Positions 34,603 to 43,440 are shown, numbered from the stretch's first letter. The stretch: 64,000 nt of DNA from Pseudomonas fragi (GCF_002269505.1 NZ_NQKQ01000023.1:19540-83539); one strand, 5' to 3'. Made by a program: numbers and translations. Notes: generated by a model from the sequence alone, not told the origin.

Positions 34603-35781
34603 ATGCTGCTTAATCTGTTCAATGAAATGCGTGCGGCCAAGGTGCCGGTCTCGGTGCGTGAACTGCTGGACCTGATCAACGCCCTGAAAAACCGCGTGAC
34701 CTTCGCCGACATGGACGAGTTCTATTACCTGGCCCGAACGATTCTAGTGAAGGACGAGCGTCACTTCGACAAGTTCGACCGGGCGTTTGGCGCCTATTTC
34801 AATGGTCTGCAAAACCTCAACGAGCACCTTGAGGCCCTGATCCCCGAAGACTGGTTGCGCAAGGAATTCGAACGCTCGCTGAGCGACGAAGACCGCGCCC
34901 AGTTGCAATCACTGGGTGGGCTGGACAAGCTGATCGAGGCGTTCAAACAACGTCTTGAAGAGCAAAAGGAACGCCATGCCGGGGGCAACAAATGGATCGG
35001 CACCGGCGGCACCAGCCCGTTCGGCTCGGGCGGCTATCACCCGGAAGGCATCCGCGTGGGCGATGCCGGGGCGCGCCAGGGCAAGGCGGCCAAGGTCTGG
35101 GAGCAACGGGAATACAAAAACCTGGATGATCAGGTTGAACTGGGCACGCGCAATATCAAGGTCGCGCTGCGCCGCCTGCGTAAATTCGCTCGCCAGGGCG
35201 CGGCGGACGAGCTGGATATCGATGGCACCATCGACCACACCGCCCGCGATGGCGGCCTGCTGAATATCCAGATGCGCCCGGAACGGCGCAATAACATCAA
35301 GCTGCTGTTGCTGTTCGATATCGGCGGTTCGATGGATTCCCACATCAAAATTTGCGAAGAACTGTTTTCGGCCTGTCGCACCGAGTTCAAGCATCTTGAG
35401 TACTACTACTTTCACAACTTCATTTATGAGTCGGTGTGGAAGAACAACCAGCGGCGCCAGGTTGAACGCATCTCGACCCAGGATTTGCTGAACAAATACG
35501 GTGCCGATTACAAAGTGATTTTTATCGGTGACGCGGCAATGGGGCCCTACGAGATCACCCATGCCGGTGGCAGCGTTGAGCACTGGAACGAAGAGCCGGG
35601 CTACAAGTGGATGCAGCGCTTTATGGAAAAGTACAAAAAGCTGATCTGGATTAACCCCTACCCCAAGGACACCTGGCACTACACGGCCTCGACGGGAATT
35701 GTGCGTGACCTGATCGAAGACCGCATGTATCCCCTGACCCTGGACGGGCTGGAAGAAGGAATGCGCTTTTTGGCGAAGTGA
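34603..35781 (+). CDS. VWA domain protein (CoxE-like), MoxR partner
   Basis: A 392-residue protein. The N-terminal half (about 1-190) is helical, matching the CoxE/YehP-like family region (FADMDEFYYLARTILVKDE), and the C-terminal half is a von Willebrand A fold with the metal-ion site D239-x-G-x-S (FDIGGSMDS). It would bind a metal and act with the MoxR ATPase 21 bases upstream in maturing an unknown enzyme complex. Arrangement (MoxR then VWA) is the usual one. ATG 34603 with GGAAGG upstream. No substrate gene is found next to them. Confidence 0.9.
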   Translation: MLLNLFNEMRAAKVPVSVRELLDLINALKNRVTFADMDEFYYLARTILVKDERHFDKFDRAFGAYFNGLQNLNEHLEALIPEDWLRKEFERSLSDEDRAQLQSLGGLDKLIEAFKQRLEEQKERHAGGNKWIGTGGTSPFGSGGYHPEGIRVGDAGARQGKAAKVWEQREYKNLDDQVELGTRNIKVALRRLRKFARQGAADELDIDGTIDHTARDGGLLNIQMRPERRNNIKLLLLFDIGGSMDSHIKICEELFSACRTEFKHLEYYYFHNFIYESVWKNNQRRQVERISTQDLLNKYGADYKVIFIGDAAMGPYEITHAGGSVEHWNEEPGYKWMQRFMEKYKKLIWINPYPKDTWHYTASTGIVRDLIEDRMYPLTLDGLEEGMRFLAK

Positions 35782-35862
35782 TGGCGCTGCCTGAACTTAC
35801 ACGCCGCGCAAGGCGTTAAATTCAGCAAGCGCCCGATTGTTCCGGCTAAAGCTTTTCGGGAG

Positions 35863-36399
35863 CTACTTCCCGAACCAACCGAATTTGAGAAAACAACGGG
35901 CAAAGGCTTTGACCAGATCTGAATCTTCCCGGTCCACCTTATTGTTATTGTTCACATCAAAGTTGATGGCTTCGCCTTCACCAGTACCATCGCCGTTGGT
36001 ATAAAACGAAGCCCCGTAGGCGATGGTCTCATCACGGGGGTCACCTTCGCCCTGATGAAAATGCATGCGCACTGTATCCGGGTTGCCATCGGCATCAAAA
36101 TCCTCTGCGCTGATCTTCAAGTACTTGTCGAAGGGAGCATCAACGCTATACCAATTGAATAGAAGGAACATCTGTGCCAATTCAATCGCCAGGTTATCGT
36201 CCTTTCTATCGATAACGCCATCACCGTTCATATCGTCCGCGATCACCCAGTCGAGCTTTCCATCTTCGGTAATGTCGAAAGCAACGGCTCGCTTTACTCG
36301 CGTGTGCGGGGAGCTGCTGTCGTCATAAAAATCCAGATAAATCGTATCGGGTGCATTATCGTCCAGAACGTCTTGGGCATGTATTTTCAAATAGCGCAT
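35863..36399 (-). CDS. Duplicated EF-hand/dockerin-like protein, unknown function
   Basis: A 178-residue acidic protein made of two tandem copies. Copy 1 runs RYLKIHAQDVLDDNAPDTIYLDF through DDMNGDGVIDRKDDNLAIELAQMFL to about residue 90; copy 2 repeats the order KYLKISAEDFDADGNPDTVRM and DVNNNNKVDREDSDLVKAFARCFL. Each copy has one calcium-type DxNxDGxIDxxD loop followed by a helix, like dockerin type I or EF-hand units. No signal peptide or membrane segment. ATG 36399 has GGAG eight bases upstream; an upstream TTG is less likely. AT-richer than neighbours. It has no operon partners. I do not recognise a named family; calcium binding is inferred from the loop pattern. Role unknown. Confidence 0.8.
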   Translation of the reverse strand: MRYLKIHAQDVLDDNAPDTIYLDFYDDSSSPHTRVKRAVAFDITEDGKLDWVIADDMNGDGVIDRKDDNLAIELAQMFLLFNWYSVDAPFDKYLKISAEDFDADGNPDTVRMHFHQGEGDPRDETIAYGASFYTNGDGTGEGEAINFDVNNNNKVDREDSDLVKAFARCFLKFGWFGK

Positions 36400-36487
36400 T
36401 GGCAAGGCTCCGCAGAAAGAGCTGTCACGATAGATATTTCCCCAGTGTCAATCGAGTCAACAAATAATCCGCGAAGTGTGAGAATCC

Positions 36488-37414
36488 TTACTTTAAGCAG
36501 ACGAATCTCTTCATGTAGCGCAGATGCTGTTCATGAGCCATTTCTTGCATTACGGGCACCATACGCACAGCTTCACCTGGTAAAGACTGTGCCAGGCGCG
36601 CCATTGCCAGCGGTGTCAGAGCCCCCAGCCGCGGGTAGCCGCCAATAGTCTGGCGATCATTGAGCAGCACGATCGGCTGGCCATCGGGTGGCACCTGAAT
36701 GGCACCCAGCGGTATCCCTTCAGAAATCATCGGGGCTCCCTGATAAACCAGCTCCGGCCCAAGCAAACGAATGCCCATGCGATCTGCACGACTATCGAGA
36801 GTCCACGGCAGGTTGAAGGCATCGAAGGTACTCTGCCCCGTGAAATCACCGATTTGCGCCCCAAGGATCACGTCCAGCCGCGGGTTCGCCGCAAACACAG
36901 GAACATGTTCGCGAGGTATGTCACGCAGCGCTTGAACAATGCCGTGATAACGCAGCTCGTCGCCGGCAACCAATCCGCGACCAAAACCATCCGGCCCACC
37001 GAGCTGCTCGCGGGCGACAGTCGCGCAACTGCCCAGTACTTGCGGCGCAACAAAGCCTGCGGGCGCAGCCAGATAAGCCCGGGCACCGCTCAGCGGCCGG
37101 GTAAATGCCAGGGTCTGGCCTTGCTTCAGGGCAAAACTGCGCCAGGGCTTGAGCGGTTGCCCGTCGATGGTGGCCGCCAGGTCCGCGCCCGCCAGTGCCA
37201 GAGAGCAATCGGCCTTGGCAACCACGCTCAGGCCACCCAGAGTGACTTCGATAACCGCCGCATCCGGCGAATTACCCAGCAGCCAGTTGGCCCATGCCAT
37301 CGACAGCCAGTCCGCGGCACCGCCCTGGGTCACGCCCAGATGGCGCACACCAAAGCGTCCGGCGTCTTGCAGCAGGCACAACGGGGTGCTGGCCTGAATC
37401 AATAAATGGCTCAT
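36488..37414 (-). CDS. pxpC: 5-oxoprolinase subunit C (biotin-dependent carboxyltransferase family)
   Basis: A 308-residue protein of the KipA/AHS2 family, starting ASTPLCLLQDAGRFGVRHLGVTQGGAADWLS with the catalytic-type DAGRFG and GVTQGGAAD motifs, and with the SEGIPLGAIQVPPDGQPIVLLNDRQTIGGYP core near residues 230-255. With PxpB and PxpA it forms bacterial 5-oxoprolinase, which opens pyroglutamate to glutamate using ATP. Its ATG overlaps the PxpB stop by four bases. It is the last gene of the operon. No transporter for oxoproline is in the cluster. Confidence 0.93.
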   Translation of the reverse strand: MSHLLIQASTPLCLLQDAGRFGVRHLGVTQGGAADWLSMAWANWLLGNSPDAAVIEVTLGGLSVVAKADCSLALAGADLAATIDGQPLKPWRSFALKQGQTLAFTRPLSGARAYLAAPAGFVAPQVLGSCATVAREQLGGPDGFGRGLVAGDELRYHGIVQALRDIPREHVPVFAANPRLDVILGAQIGDFTGQSTFDAFNLPWTLDSRADRMGIRLLGPELVYQGAPMISEGIPLGAIQVPPDGQPIVLLNDRQTIGGYPRLGALTPLAMARLAQSLPGEAVRMVPVMQEMAHEQHLRYMKRFVCLK

Positions 37415-38115
37415 GCCAGGGCCTCCTGAGGCGTGTCATCACCGCCCAGACGGATGAATTCAGCGTGGGTAATGGGTGCAAAACGCACGGTATCGCCGGG
37501 CTGCATCAGGCTGTAGCCCTCGCGCTCGCGATCAAACAGCGCACTTGGAGTGCGGCCGATCAGGTTCCAGCCGCCGGGGGATTGCGCCGGGTAAGCAGCC
37601 GTCTGACGCTCCGCAATCCCGACGCTGCCGCTGGCAACGCGCTTGCGCGGGGTGTTCAGCCGCGGTGCGGCCAAAGACTCTTCAACCAGCCCCATAAAGG
37701 CGAAGCCCGGAGCAAAACCCAGGGCAAACACCTGGTATTCGTGTTCGCTGTGACGGCGTATGACCTCGCTCACCGAGCAGCCCGCACGCGTGGCCAGCAA
37801 GCTGAGTTCCGGGCCAACGCTCAAGTCGTACCACACCGGCAGCACATGGCACTGGCCACTGTTTCGAGTTCCCGGGCGCAAGTCGGTCAGAGCCTCGGCG
37901 ATCAGCTCACGGGCCTGGGCCGGGCTTAGCACCAGCCCGTCGTAATGCACCATAAGCGTCGTGTAGGACGGCACCAGATCGATTAACTGTCCGGCAAAGC
38001 TGGCCCGTAGCCGTTCACTCGCAGCCAGCATCCACGGCATGTTGCTTTCGGCAATTTCATCGAACAGACGCAGCATCAGGCAGTCGATAGCGACCACTTC
38101 GATACGCGGCTTCAT
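37411..38115 (-). CDS. pxpB: 5-oxoprolinase subunit B (KipI-like)
   Basis: A 234-residue protein of the KipI/AHS1 family, with GAPGFAFMG-like FAPGFAFMGLVEE, the TPRKRVASGSVGIAERQTAAYPAQSPGGWNLIGRTP stretch, and a start like MKPRIEVVAIDCLMLRLF. PxpB and PxpC together form the ATPase part of 5-oxoprolinase; KipI homologs in Bacillus inhibit a sporulation kinase, but the pxpA neighbour here decides for oxoprolinase. Start moved from 38193 to ATG 38115, which overlaps the pxpA stop by four bases (ATGA), the normal arrangement in this operon. Cytoplasmic. Confidence 0.93.
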   Translation of the reverse strand: MKPRIEVVAIDCLMLRLFDEIAESNMPWMLAASERLRASFAGQLIDLVPSYTTLMVHYDGLVLSPAQARELIAEALTDLRPGTRNSGQCHVLPVWYDLSVGPELSLLATRAGCSVSEVIRRHSEHEYQVFALGFAPGFAFMGLVEESLAAPRLNTPRKRVASGSVGIAERQTAAYPAQSPGGWNLIGRTPSALFDREREGYSLMQPGDTVRFAPITHAEFIRLGGDDTPQEALA

Positions 38116-38864
38116 GCATGGGCCTGCTGGTCCAGAGCCTCGCGTATACGCTGCACGGCAGCGACCGAACTGGCGTTGTCGCCATGCACGCACAGGGTAT
38201 TGGCGTGCAGATGCAAGGCGCTGCCATCACTGGCTACCAGGGCCTTGCCCGATGCAATGGTCAGGGCCTGCTGCACGATAACGTCTGCCTCATGGTGCAC
38301 GGCACCCGGCAATTGTCGCGAGACCAACCGCCCGGCGCTGTCGTAGGCGCGGTCGGCAAAGGCTTCAAACCACAGGGTGACACCGAACTCATCGCCGATC
38401 GCCTGGGCAGCACGGTTGTCGCGAGTGGCCATCAGCATCAGCGGCAAGCTCGCATCGTAAGCCGCCACGGCCTGTATTACTGCCCGCAACTGTGCCGGGT
38501 TGGCCATCATGTCGTTGTACATCGCGCCGTGGGGTTTGACGTAACTGACCTGCGTGCCCTGAGCACAGCAAATACCGTCCAGCGCGCCGATTTGATAGTG
38601 CAACAGGTCTTGCAGCTCTTGCGCCGAATAGCTCATGGAGCGGCGGCCAAAGCCGGCCAGGTCCTGATACGCCGGGTGCGCGCCGATTTTTACGTTTTGC
38701 GCCACGGCCAGTGCCACGGTTTTGCGCATGATGCCCGGGTCGCCGGCGTGGAAGCCGCAGGCGATGTTGGCGCAATCGATAAACGGCATGACTTCGGCAT
38801 CCAGGCCCATGGTCCAGATGCCGAAACTCTCACCAATGTCGCAATTCAATAACAGGCGGCTCAC
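38112..38864 (-). CDS. pxpA: 5-oxoprolinase subunit A (LamB/YcsF family)
   Basis: A 250-residue protein of the LamB/YcsF family. It starts LLLNCDIGESFG, with the NCDIGESFG metal-type motif, and has ACGFHAGDPGIMRKTV (about 33-48), GAHPAYQDLAGFGRR, and the KPHGAMYND segment around residue 110. With PxpB/PxpC it converts 5-oxoproline to glutamate, clearing a toxic by-product of peptide and glutathione turnover. GTG start at 38864 with AGGAG eight bases upstream. It leads the operon pxpA-pxpB-pxpC. The 157-base gap upstream contains a REP hairpin. Confidence 0.94.
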   Translation of the reverse strand: MSRLLLNCDIGESFGIWTMGLDAEVMPFIDCANIACGFHAGDPGIMRKTVALAVAQNVKIGAHPAYQDLAGFGRRSMSYSAQELQDLLHYQIGALDGICCAQGTQVSYVKPHGAMYNDMMANPAQLRAVIQAVAAYDASLPLMLMATRDNRAAQAIGDEFGVTLWFEAFADRAYDSAGRLVSRQLPGAVHHEADVIVQQALTIASGKALVASDGSALHLHANTLCVHGDNASSVAAVQRIREALDQQAHA

Positions 38865-38979
38865 GATGATGCTCCTGTGGTCTTTTTATAAATTAGAGGT
38901 GAGGCATTTTTCGACAAGCACAGGTCATTCGTCCAACTAATAAAAGCCGGACACGCACATAAGAAAAATTTGATTGCTT

Positions 38980-39009
38980 CTGTGGGAGCGAACTTGCTCG
39001 CACCCACAG
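38980..39009. repeat. REP hairpin
   Basis: Arms CTGTGGG and CCCACAG enclose a second stem GCGA/TCGC (GGGAGCGAACTTGCTCGC). It is a single, diverged copy of the REP at 25477, in the gap between DUF2937 gene and pxpA. Confidence 0.7.
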
Positions 39010-39021
39010 TTCAGAGGTGGG

Positions 39022-39555
39022 TCAGTAACTGCGCTCGCGGCGGGCAATCCGTTCGCGCTGGCGTTTGCCGCCAAGCACGACCCAGTCCACCAGCCGCACG
39101 AACCCCTCGATGATAAAGGAGAACAACAAGGCGCCCGCCATGGCCCAGCCAATAGCACTCGGCGACAGCAATACCTGGTAGGTATAGGCGTTCAGGGTTT
39201 CTTCGCGAATGGCCGGGTCAGCCGCATAGGCTACCTGCAGGGCGCGCATGTACCACGGGCCCTGCATGGCCTGGAACTGCTCATCGAGCAGGCGCTGACG
39301 GCTGAGCAAGGTACCGAGGCTGCCGGCATCACTGCGAAACACCGGGTCGTCACTGGCCTGATAATGGGCGACCAGGGCTTGCAGGTCGCCCTTGAAAAAC
39401 TGGTTGGCGGTGTTCTGGAAACCCGCCAGTCCGGTTTGCGCCTCGATCAGATGAGCTTCGACGCGATTGGCGTAATCATTGATAAACCCCGGCACTTGCA
39501 CACCGATCAACAGGCCCAGGGTAAACAGCACCAACCGCAGGTAGCTCAAGAACAT
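39022..39555 (-). CDS. DUF2937 family membrane protein
   Basis: A 177-residue protein with an N-terminal membrane helix (SYLRLVLFTLGLLIGVQVPGF), a long soluble helical middle (EAQTGLAGFQNTANQFFKGD with many Gln and Ala) and a C-terminal helix (AIGWAMAGALLFSFIIEGFV) followed by a basic tail. This matches DUF2937, a family of unknown function with both ends in the membrane and a periplasmic middle. ATG 39555. It is 12 bases downstream of the amidotransferase gene on the same strand, so they are probably cotranscribed. Confidence 0.85.
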   Translation of the reverse strand: MFLSYLRLVLFTLGLLIGVQVPGFINDYANRVEAHLIEAQTGLAGFQNTANQFFKGDLQALVAHYQASDDPVFRSDAGSLGTLLSRQRLLDEQFQAMQGPWYMRALQVAYAADPAIREETLNAYTYQVLLSPSAIGWAMAGALLFSFIIEGFVRLVDWVVLGGKRQRERIARRERSY

Positions 39556-39567
39556 ACACGCCCTTCC

Positions 39568-40344
39568 TTATTCGGTTGTGCCCTGGCTGACGCATTCACC
39601 ACGTCGCCACAGGCTCCATTGGCCCGGCTCGTAGCGCGTCCAGGTTTCGTTTTCAGTCAGAGGCTCGGTGGCAATCACGGTGACTACATCGTTGGGCGTG
39701 GTTTCTGCCTGAAAATCGACGATAACGTCGACATCTTTCAGGCGCGCCGGGCCAAACGGGGCTCGCCGGGTAATTTGCGCCAGCTTTGTCGAGCAATAGC
39801 AAAATAACCAGTCGCCATCACTGAGCAGGCAATTGAACACGCCTTTGCTGCGAAACTCGGCGCAGGCCTCAACCAGCACCGGCAGAATGCGTTCGACGTC
39901 AACCGGCTCCGGGAAGGCTTCGCGGACCCGGTTGAGCAGGTCACAGAACGCCGCTTCGCTGTCAGTGTCACCAACAGGGCGGTAAAAACTCGTGCTCGGA
40001 GAAAAGTCGGCCAACTGGCCGTTGTGCGCAAAACACCAGTTGCGCCCCCACAGTTCGCGAACAAACGGGTGGGTATTGGACAGGCACACCTTGCCCACGT
40101 TGGCCTGGCGGATATGGCCAATCACCACTTCGCTTTTGATCGGATAACGCTGTACCAGCAGGGCGACTTCGGAGTCGCAACTGGCGGCAGGGTCCTGGAA
40201 CAGACGCAGGCCACGGCCTTCATAGAAGGCAATGCCCCAGCCATCGCGATGCGGGCCAGTACGCCCGCCGCGCTGCATCAAGCCGGTAAAGCTGAACACA
40301 ATATCAGTCGGGACGTTGGCGCTCATGCCCAATAATTCACACAC
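39568..40344 (-). CDS. Class II glutamine amidotransferase (YafJ-like)
   Basis: A 258-residue N-terminal-nucleophile hydrolase. The initiator GTG is followed by C2, the catalytic nucleophile (CELLGM), and the active-site stretches are present: RGGRTGPHRDGWGIAFY, VIGHIRQANVG, NTHPF, HNGQL and DTDSEAAF. It probably takes glutamine and transfers or hydrolyses ammonia; unlike PurF it has no synthetase domain, so the acceptor is unknown. GTG 40344 with GAGAG upstream; the ATG at 40326 would remove the nucleophile. DUF2937 gene follows after 12 bases. Confidence 0.9.
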   Translation of the reverse strand: MCELLGMSANVPTDIVFSFTGLMQRGGRTGPHRDGWGIAFYEGRGLRLFQDPAASCDSEVALLVQRYPIKSEVVIGHIRQANVGKVCLSNTHPFVRELWGRNWCFAHNGQLADFSPSTSFYRPVGDTDSEAAFCDLLNRVREAFPEPVDVERILPVLVEACAEFRSKGVFNCLLSDGDWLFCYCSTKLAQITRRAPFGPARLKDVDVIVDFQAETTPNDVVTVIATEPLTENETWTRYEPGQWSLWRRGECVSQGTTE

Positions 40345-40380
40345 GCTCGCACTCTCGCATTCGGGCTGGACGAAACAACA

Positions 40381-40866
40381 TTACAACCGCGGCTCGACCC
40401 GGGATGGGCCCGATGCACGCGGCGCACTCTTTGGCGCGTAACGATCATCACCGGCCGAGCCAAACGGCTGGTCGTCTTCAGGATCAAGACTACGCGCCTT
40501 GGCGACCGCGTCTGCTTGCGCCTTGCGAGCCTTGCCGGCACGCTCGATCGGCCAGCGGATCAGCACAAATACGGCATAAACGCAGAGCGCAATAATGGCG
40601 TACATCAGCAGGTCAGAGACCGCGCGCCAGGCGTTGTCGCCCACTTTGAAGGCCAGATCCAGCGCGGCAATCGCCACTGCCGGAGCAAATTTCTCTTTGA
40701 CCGGGTCAATAATAGTGGGGCTAAACAGCAACACGGCCATCAATACACGCAGCGGTTCACGCAACCAGCGCCACATGAAGCGGGTCAGGCGGCACCACAC
40801 GAGCAGGCAGCCCAAGGCAGCAAAGGCGTAAAGGCCCCAGGCGATCAGATAGTCGTTCTCGGTCAT
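40381..40866 (-). CDS. Predicted membrane protein of unknown function
   Basis: A 161-residue protein starting MTENDYLIAWGLYAFAALGCLLVW with one clear membrane helix at the start and a second near MYAIIALCVYAVFVLIRW (about 90-107), followed by a long charged C-terminal tail (GKARKAQADAVAKARSL, then Asp/Glu- and Ser/Arg-rich). A short soluble stretch lies between. Two-helix proteins like this are conserved in Pseudomonas but have no known role. The frame extends to 40944; the third ATG (40866) has GGAT upstream and gives the common start. It is downstream of no strand neighbour and divergent from ptrB. Confidence 0.7.
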   Translation of the reverse strand: MTENDYLIAWGLYAFAALGCLLVWCRLTRFMWRWLREPLRVLMAVLLFSPTIIDPVKEKFAPAVAIAALDLAFKVGDNAWRAVSDLLMYAIIALCVYAVFVLIRWPIERAGKARKAQADAVAKARSLDPEDDQPFGSAGDDRYAPKSAPRASGPSRVEPRL

Positions 40867-40976
40867 GGTATCCATGGTCGGCAGGCAATGAGACGCTATG
40901 ATAACGACTTTTAGGCAGTGCGGCTGCAACGCCGTCAGCGTCACTTCTTTTTAATGCAGATTTCAGAGCACACTCA

Positions 40977-43025
40977 ATGACCGAATCAGCCTACCCAAAC
41001 AGCGCACCTATCGCACACAAGACTGAGGGTTCAGACCCTTACTCGTGGCTGCAAAACCGCGACAGTGATGAGGTTTTGGACTACCTGAAAGCCGAAAACA
41101 GCTATCAGGAGGCACAGCTCGCCGACCAGGCCGCATTGCGTGAGACGCTGTTTCAAGAGATCAAGGGGCGGATTCGCGAAACTGATCTGTCGCTGCCCTC
41201 CCCTTGGGGCCCGTATCTGTATTACACGCGCACCAACGCCGGCGATGAATACGCCCGCCACTACCGTTGCCCGCGCCCGGCCGATGACAGCCAGCAGGTG
41301 GACGAGAACGCCGAACATTTGTTGCTGGACCCCAATGCATTGGCCGATGGTGGCTTTATTTCTCTGGGGGCGTTCAGCATCAGCCCAGATCACCAGCGCC
41401 TGGCCTACAGCCTGGATACCAGCGGCGAAGAAACCTACCGCCTGTTTGTCAAAGAGCTGGGCAGCGGCACGGTCACCGAGCTGCCGTTTGAAGACTGCGA
41501 TGGAAGCATGACCTGGGCGAATGACAGCCAGACCCTGTTTTTCGCCGGGCTGGACGACACCCATCGTCCGCACAAGTTATTTCGCCACACCCTCGGCGAA
41601 ACAGCTGCCCATGAAGTCTTCCATGAAGCGGACGGGCGGTTTTTCCTGCACTGCTACCGCTCAAGCTCCGAGCAACAACTGATTTTGTTGCTTAACAGTA
41701 AAACCACCAGCGAAACCTGGGTACTGGACGCCAACCAGCCGCGCCAACCCTTCAGCTGTCTGGCACCACGGGTTGAAAACCACGACTACAGCGTCGATCA
41801 CGGTCTGTTTGAAGGCCAGTGGGCGTGGTTTATCCGCACCAATCAGGATGGCATCAACTTTGCCCTGTATTACGCCTTCGGCGAGGTGCCGTCACGCAAT
41901 GACTGGCAGCCACTGATCGCCCATAGCGACAGCGTGATGCTGGAAGGCATGACCCTCAACGCCCAAGCCTTGTGCCTGAGTCTGCGCGAGGGCGGCTTGC
42001 CCATTATCGAAATCCGTCCTGAAGGCCTGGCGCCATATCGCGTGCAACTGCCGGACGCGGCCTACAGCCTGTATGTGCAAGACAGCCTGGAATTTGACAG
42101 CAAGCACATTCGCCTGCGCTACGAGGCGCTGAATCGTCCGGCGCAAGTACGCCAACTGACACTGAGCACCGGCAAACAAAGCGTGCTGAAGGAAACTCCG
42201 GTATTGGGGGCGTTCAATGCCGATGACTACGTCAGCCATCGCCTGTGGGCTACCGCACCTGACGGCACTCAGGTGCCGATCAGCCTGGTGGTCAAACGCG
42301 ACGTGCTGGGCAAGCCCGTGCCGCTCTACCTGTATGGCTACGGCGCTTATGGTGAATGCCTCGATCCGTGGTTTTCCCATGCCCGCCTGAGCCTGCTCGA
42401 CCGCGGTGTGGCATTTGCCATTGCCCATGTGCGCGGCGGTGGCGAGCTGGGTGAAGCCTGGTATCGCGCCGGCAAGCAGGAACACAAACACAACACCTTC
42501 AGCGACTTTATCGCCTGTGCCGAACACCTTATCGACCAAGGGCTGACCCGCAGCGAACAGTTGGTCATCAGTGGTGGCAGCGCGGGCGGCCTGCTGATTG
42601 GCGCGGTCCTCAACCAGCGGCCAGAGCTGTTCAAGGCAGCCATTGCCGAAGTGCCGTTTGTGGATGTGCTCAACACCATGCTCGACCCGGACTTGCCCTT
42701 GACCGTTACCGAATACGACGAGTGGGGCAACCCGCAAGAGCCGCAGGTGTATGAACGCATCAAGGCCTACGCGCCGTACGAAAACGTCACTGCCCAGGCC
42801 TACCCGGCGATGCTGGTGATTGCCGGCTACAACGACAGTCGCGTGCAATATTGGGAAGCGGCCAAATGGGTGGCCAAACTGCGCGCCAGCAAAACTGACA
42901 ACAACCTGCTGCTGCTCAAGACCGAGCTGGAGGCGGGCCATGGCGGCATGAGCGGGCGCTATCAGGGTTTGCGCGACGTGGCGCTGGAGTACGCATTTGT
43001 GTTCAAGGTACTGGAGATTCAGTAA
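40977..43025 (+). CDS. ptrB: Oligopeptidase B (S9A prolyl oligopeptidase family)
   Basis: A 682-residue serine peptidase. An N-terminal seven-bladed propeller is followed by the hydrolase domain with catalytic Ser535 (SGGSAGGLL), Asp620 (GYNDSRV) and His655 (EAGHGGMSG). The spacing and the acidic residues around S1 fit oligopeptidase B, which cuts small peptides after Arg or Lys in the cytoplasm. No signal peptide. ATG 40977. It precedes a REP pair and stands alone. Confidence 0.95.
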   Translation: MTESAYPNSAPIAHKTEGSDPYSWLQNRDSDEVLDYLKAENSYQEAQLADQAALRETLFQEIKGRIRETDLSLPSPWGPYLYYTRTNAGDEYARHYRCPRPADDSQQVDENAEHLLLDPNALADGGFISLGAFSISPDHQRLAYSLDTSGEETYRLFVKELGSGTVTELPFEDCDGSMTWANDSQTLFFAGLDDTHRPHKLFRHTLGETAAHEVFHEADGRFFLHCYRSSSEQQLILLLNSKTTSETWVLDANQPRQPFSCLAPRVENHDYSVDHGLFEGQWAWFIRTNQDGINFALYYAFGEVPSRNDWQPLIAHSDSVMLEGMTLNAQALCLSLREGGLPIIEIRPEGLAPYRVQLPDAAYSLYVQDSLEFDSKHIRLRYEALNRPAQVRQLTLSTGKQSVLKETPVLGAFNADDYVSHRLWATAPDGTQVPISLVVKRDVLGKPVPLYLYGYGAYGECLDPWFSHARLSLLDRGVAFAIAHVRGGGELGEAWYRAGKQEHKHNTFSDFIACAEHLIDQGLTRSEQLVISGGSAGGLLIGAVLNQRPELFKAAIAEVPFVDVLNTMLDPDLPLTVTEYDEWGNPQEPQVYERIKAYAPYENVTAQAYPAMLVIAGYNDSRVQYWEAAKWVAKLRASKTDNNLLLLKTELEAGHGGMSGRYQGLRDVALEYAFVFKVLEIQ

Positions 43026-43048
43026 CGTCCGACCACCCGCCTGCGGCC

Positions 43049-43139
43049 CTGTAGTCGCTGACGAGCGGAGCGAGGCTGCGATAAGGTCTGAAGGTCGCAA
43101 GCCCAACGCAGCCTCGCTCCGCTCGTCAGCGATTACAGA
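43049..43139. repeat. REP pair with long 32-base arms
   Basis: The left arm (43049-43080, starting CTGTAGTCGCTGACGAGCGG) and right arm (43108-43139, ending CGTCAGCGATTACAG) are almost perfect inverse copies separated by 27 bases. It belongs to a second REP type (TGTAGTCGCTG core), shared with the element at 44644. Confidence 0.85.
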
Positions 43140-43149
43140 GCCACGGGCC

Positions 43150-43440
43150 TCAATCCTGGGCTGGCCTGGCTTTTACGTCCTTGATTTCAAGCCCCGGCAG
43201 CGGCTGATCCTTGGGCGGCTGCGGCAAGTCGATCGGTGGCAGTGGTATCAGGCTGCTGCCGGCCACAGGCTTGGGCACGGCGCGCGGGGTGATTTGCGGG
43301 TACGGGGTTGGCGTGGCGGTGCCCGGCGAACCCGGTGCGGGCGTCACGGGGGTACTCGGGACTGTAGTTAATTCCGCTGCCTGGGCTGCACTTATCAAGA
43401 GCGCGTACCCTGCAATGGCCGTTAGAATAGTGCGTTTCAT
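43150..43440 (-). CDS. Small secreted proline-rich protein
   Basis: A 96-residue protein with a signal peptide (MKRTILTAIAGYALLISAAQAA) and a mature part almost entirely of Pro, Thr, Ser and Gly (TPVTPAPGSPGTATPTPYPQ, IPLPPIDLPQPPKDQPLPGL). No catalytic or binding motif. It is expected in the periplasm or cell envelope; a linker or wall-spanning role is a guess. ATG 43440 is chosen over a second ATG one codon earlier. A REP pair lies downstream and the spermidine-synthase-like gene is divergent. Confidence 0.7.
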   Translation of the reverse strand: MKRTILTAIAGYALLISAAQAAELTTVPSTPVTPAPGSPGTATPTPYPQITPRAVPKPVAGSSLIPLPPIDLPQPPKDQPLPGLEIKDVKARPAQD

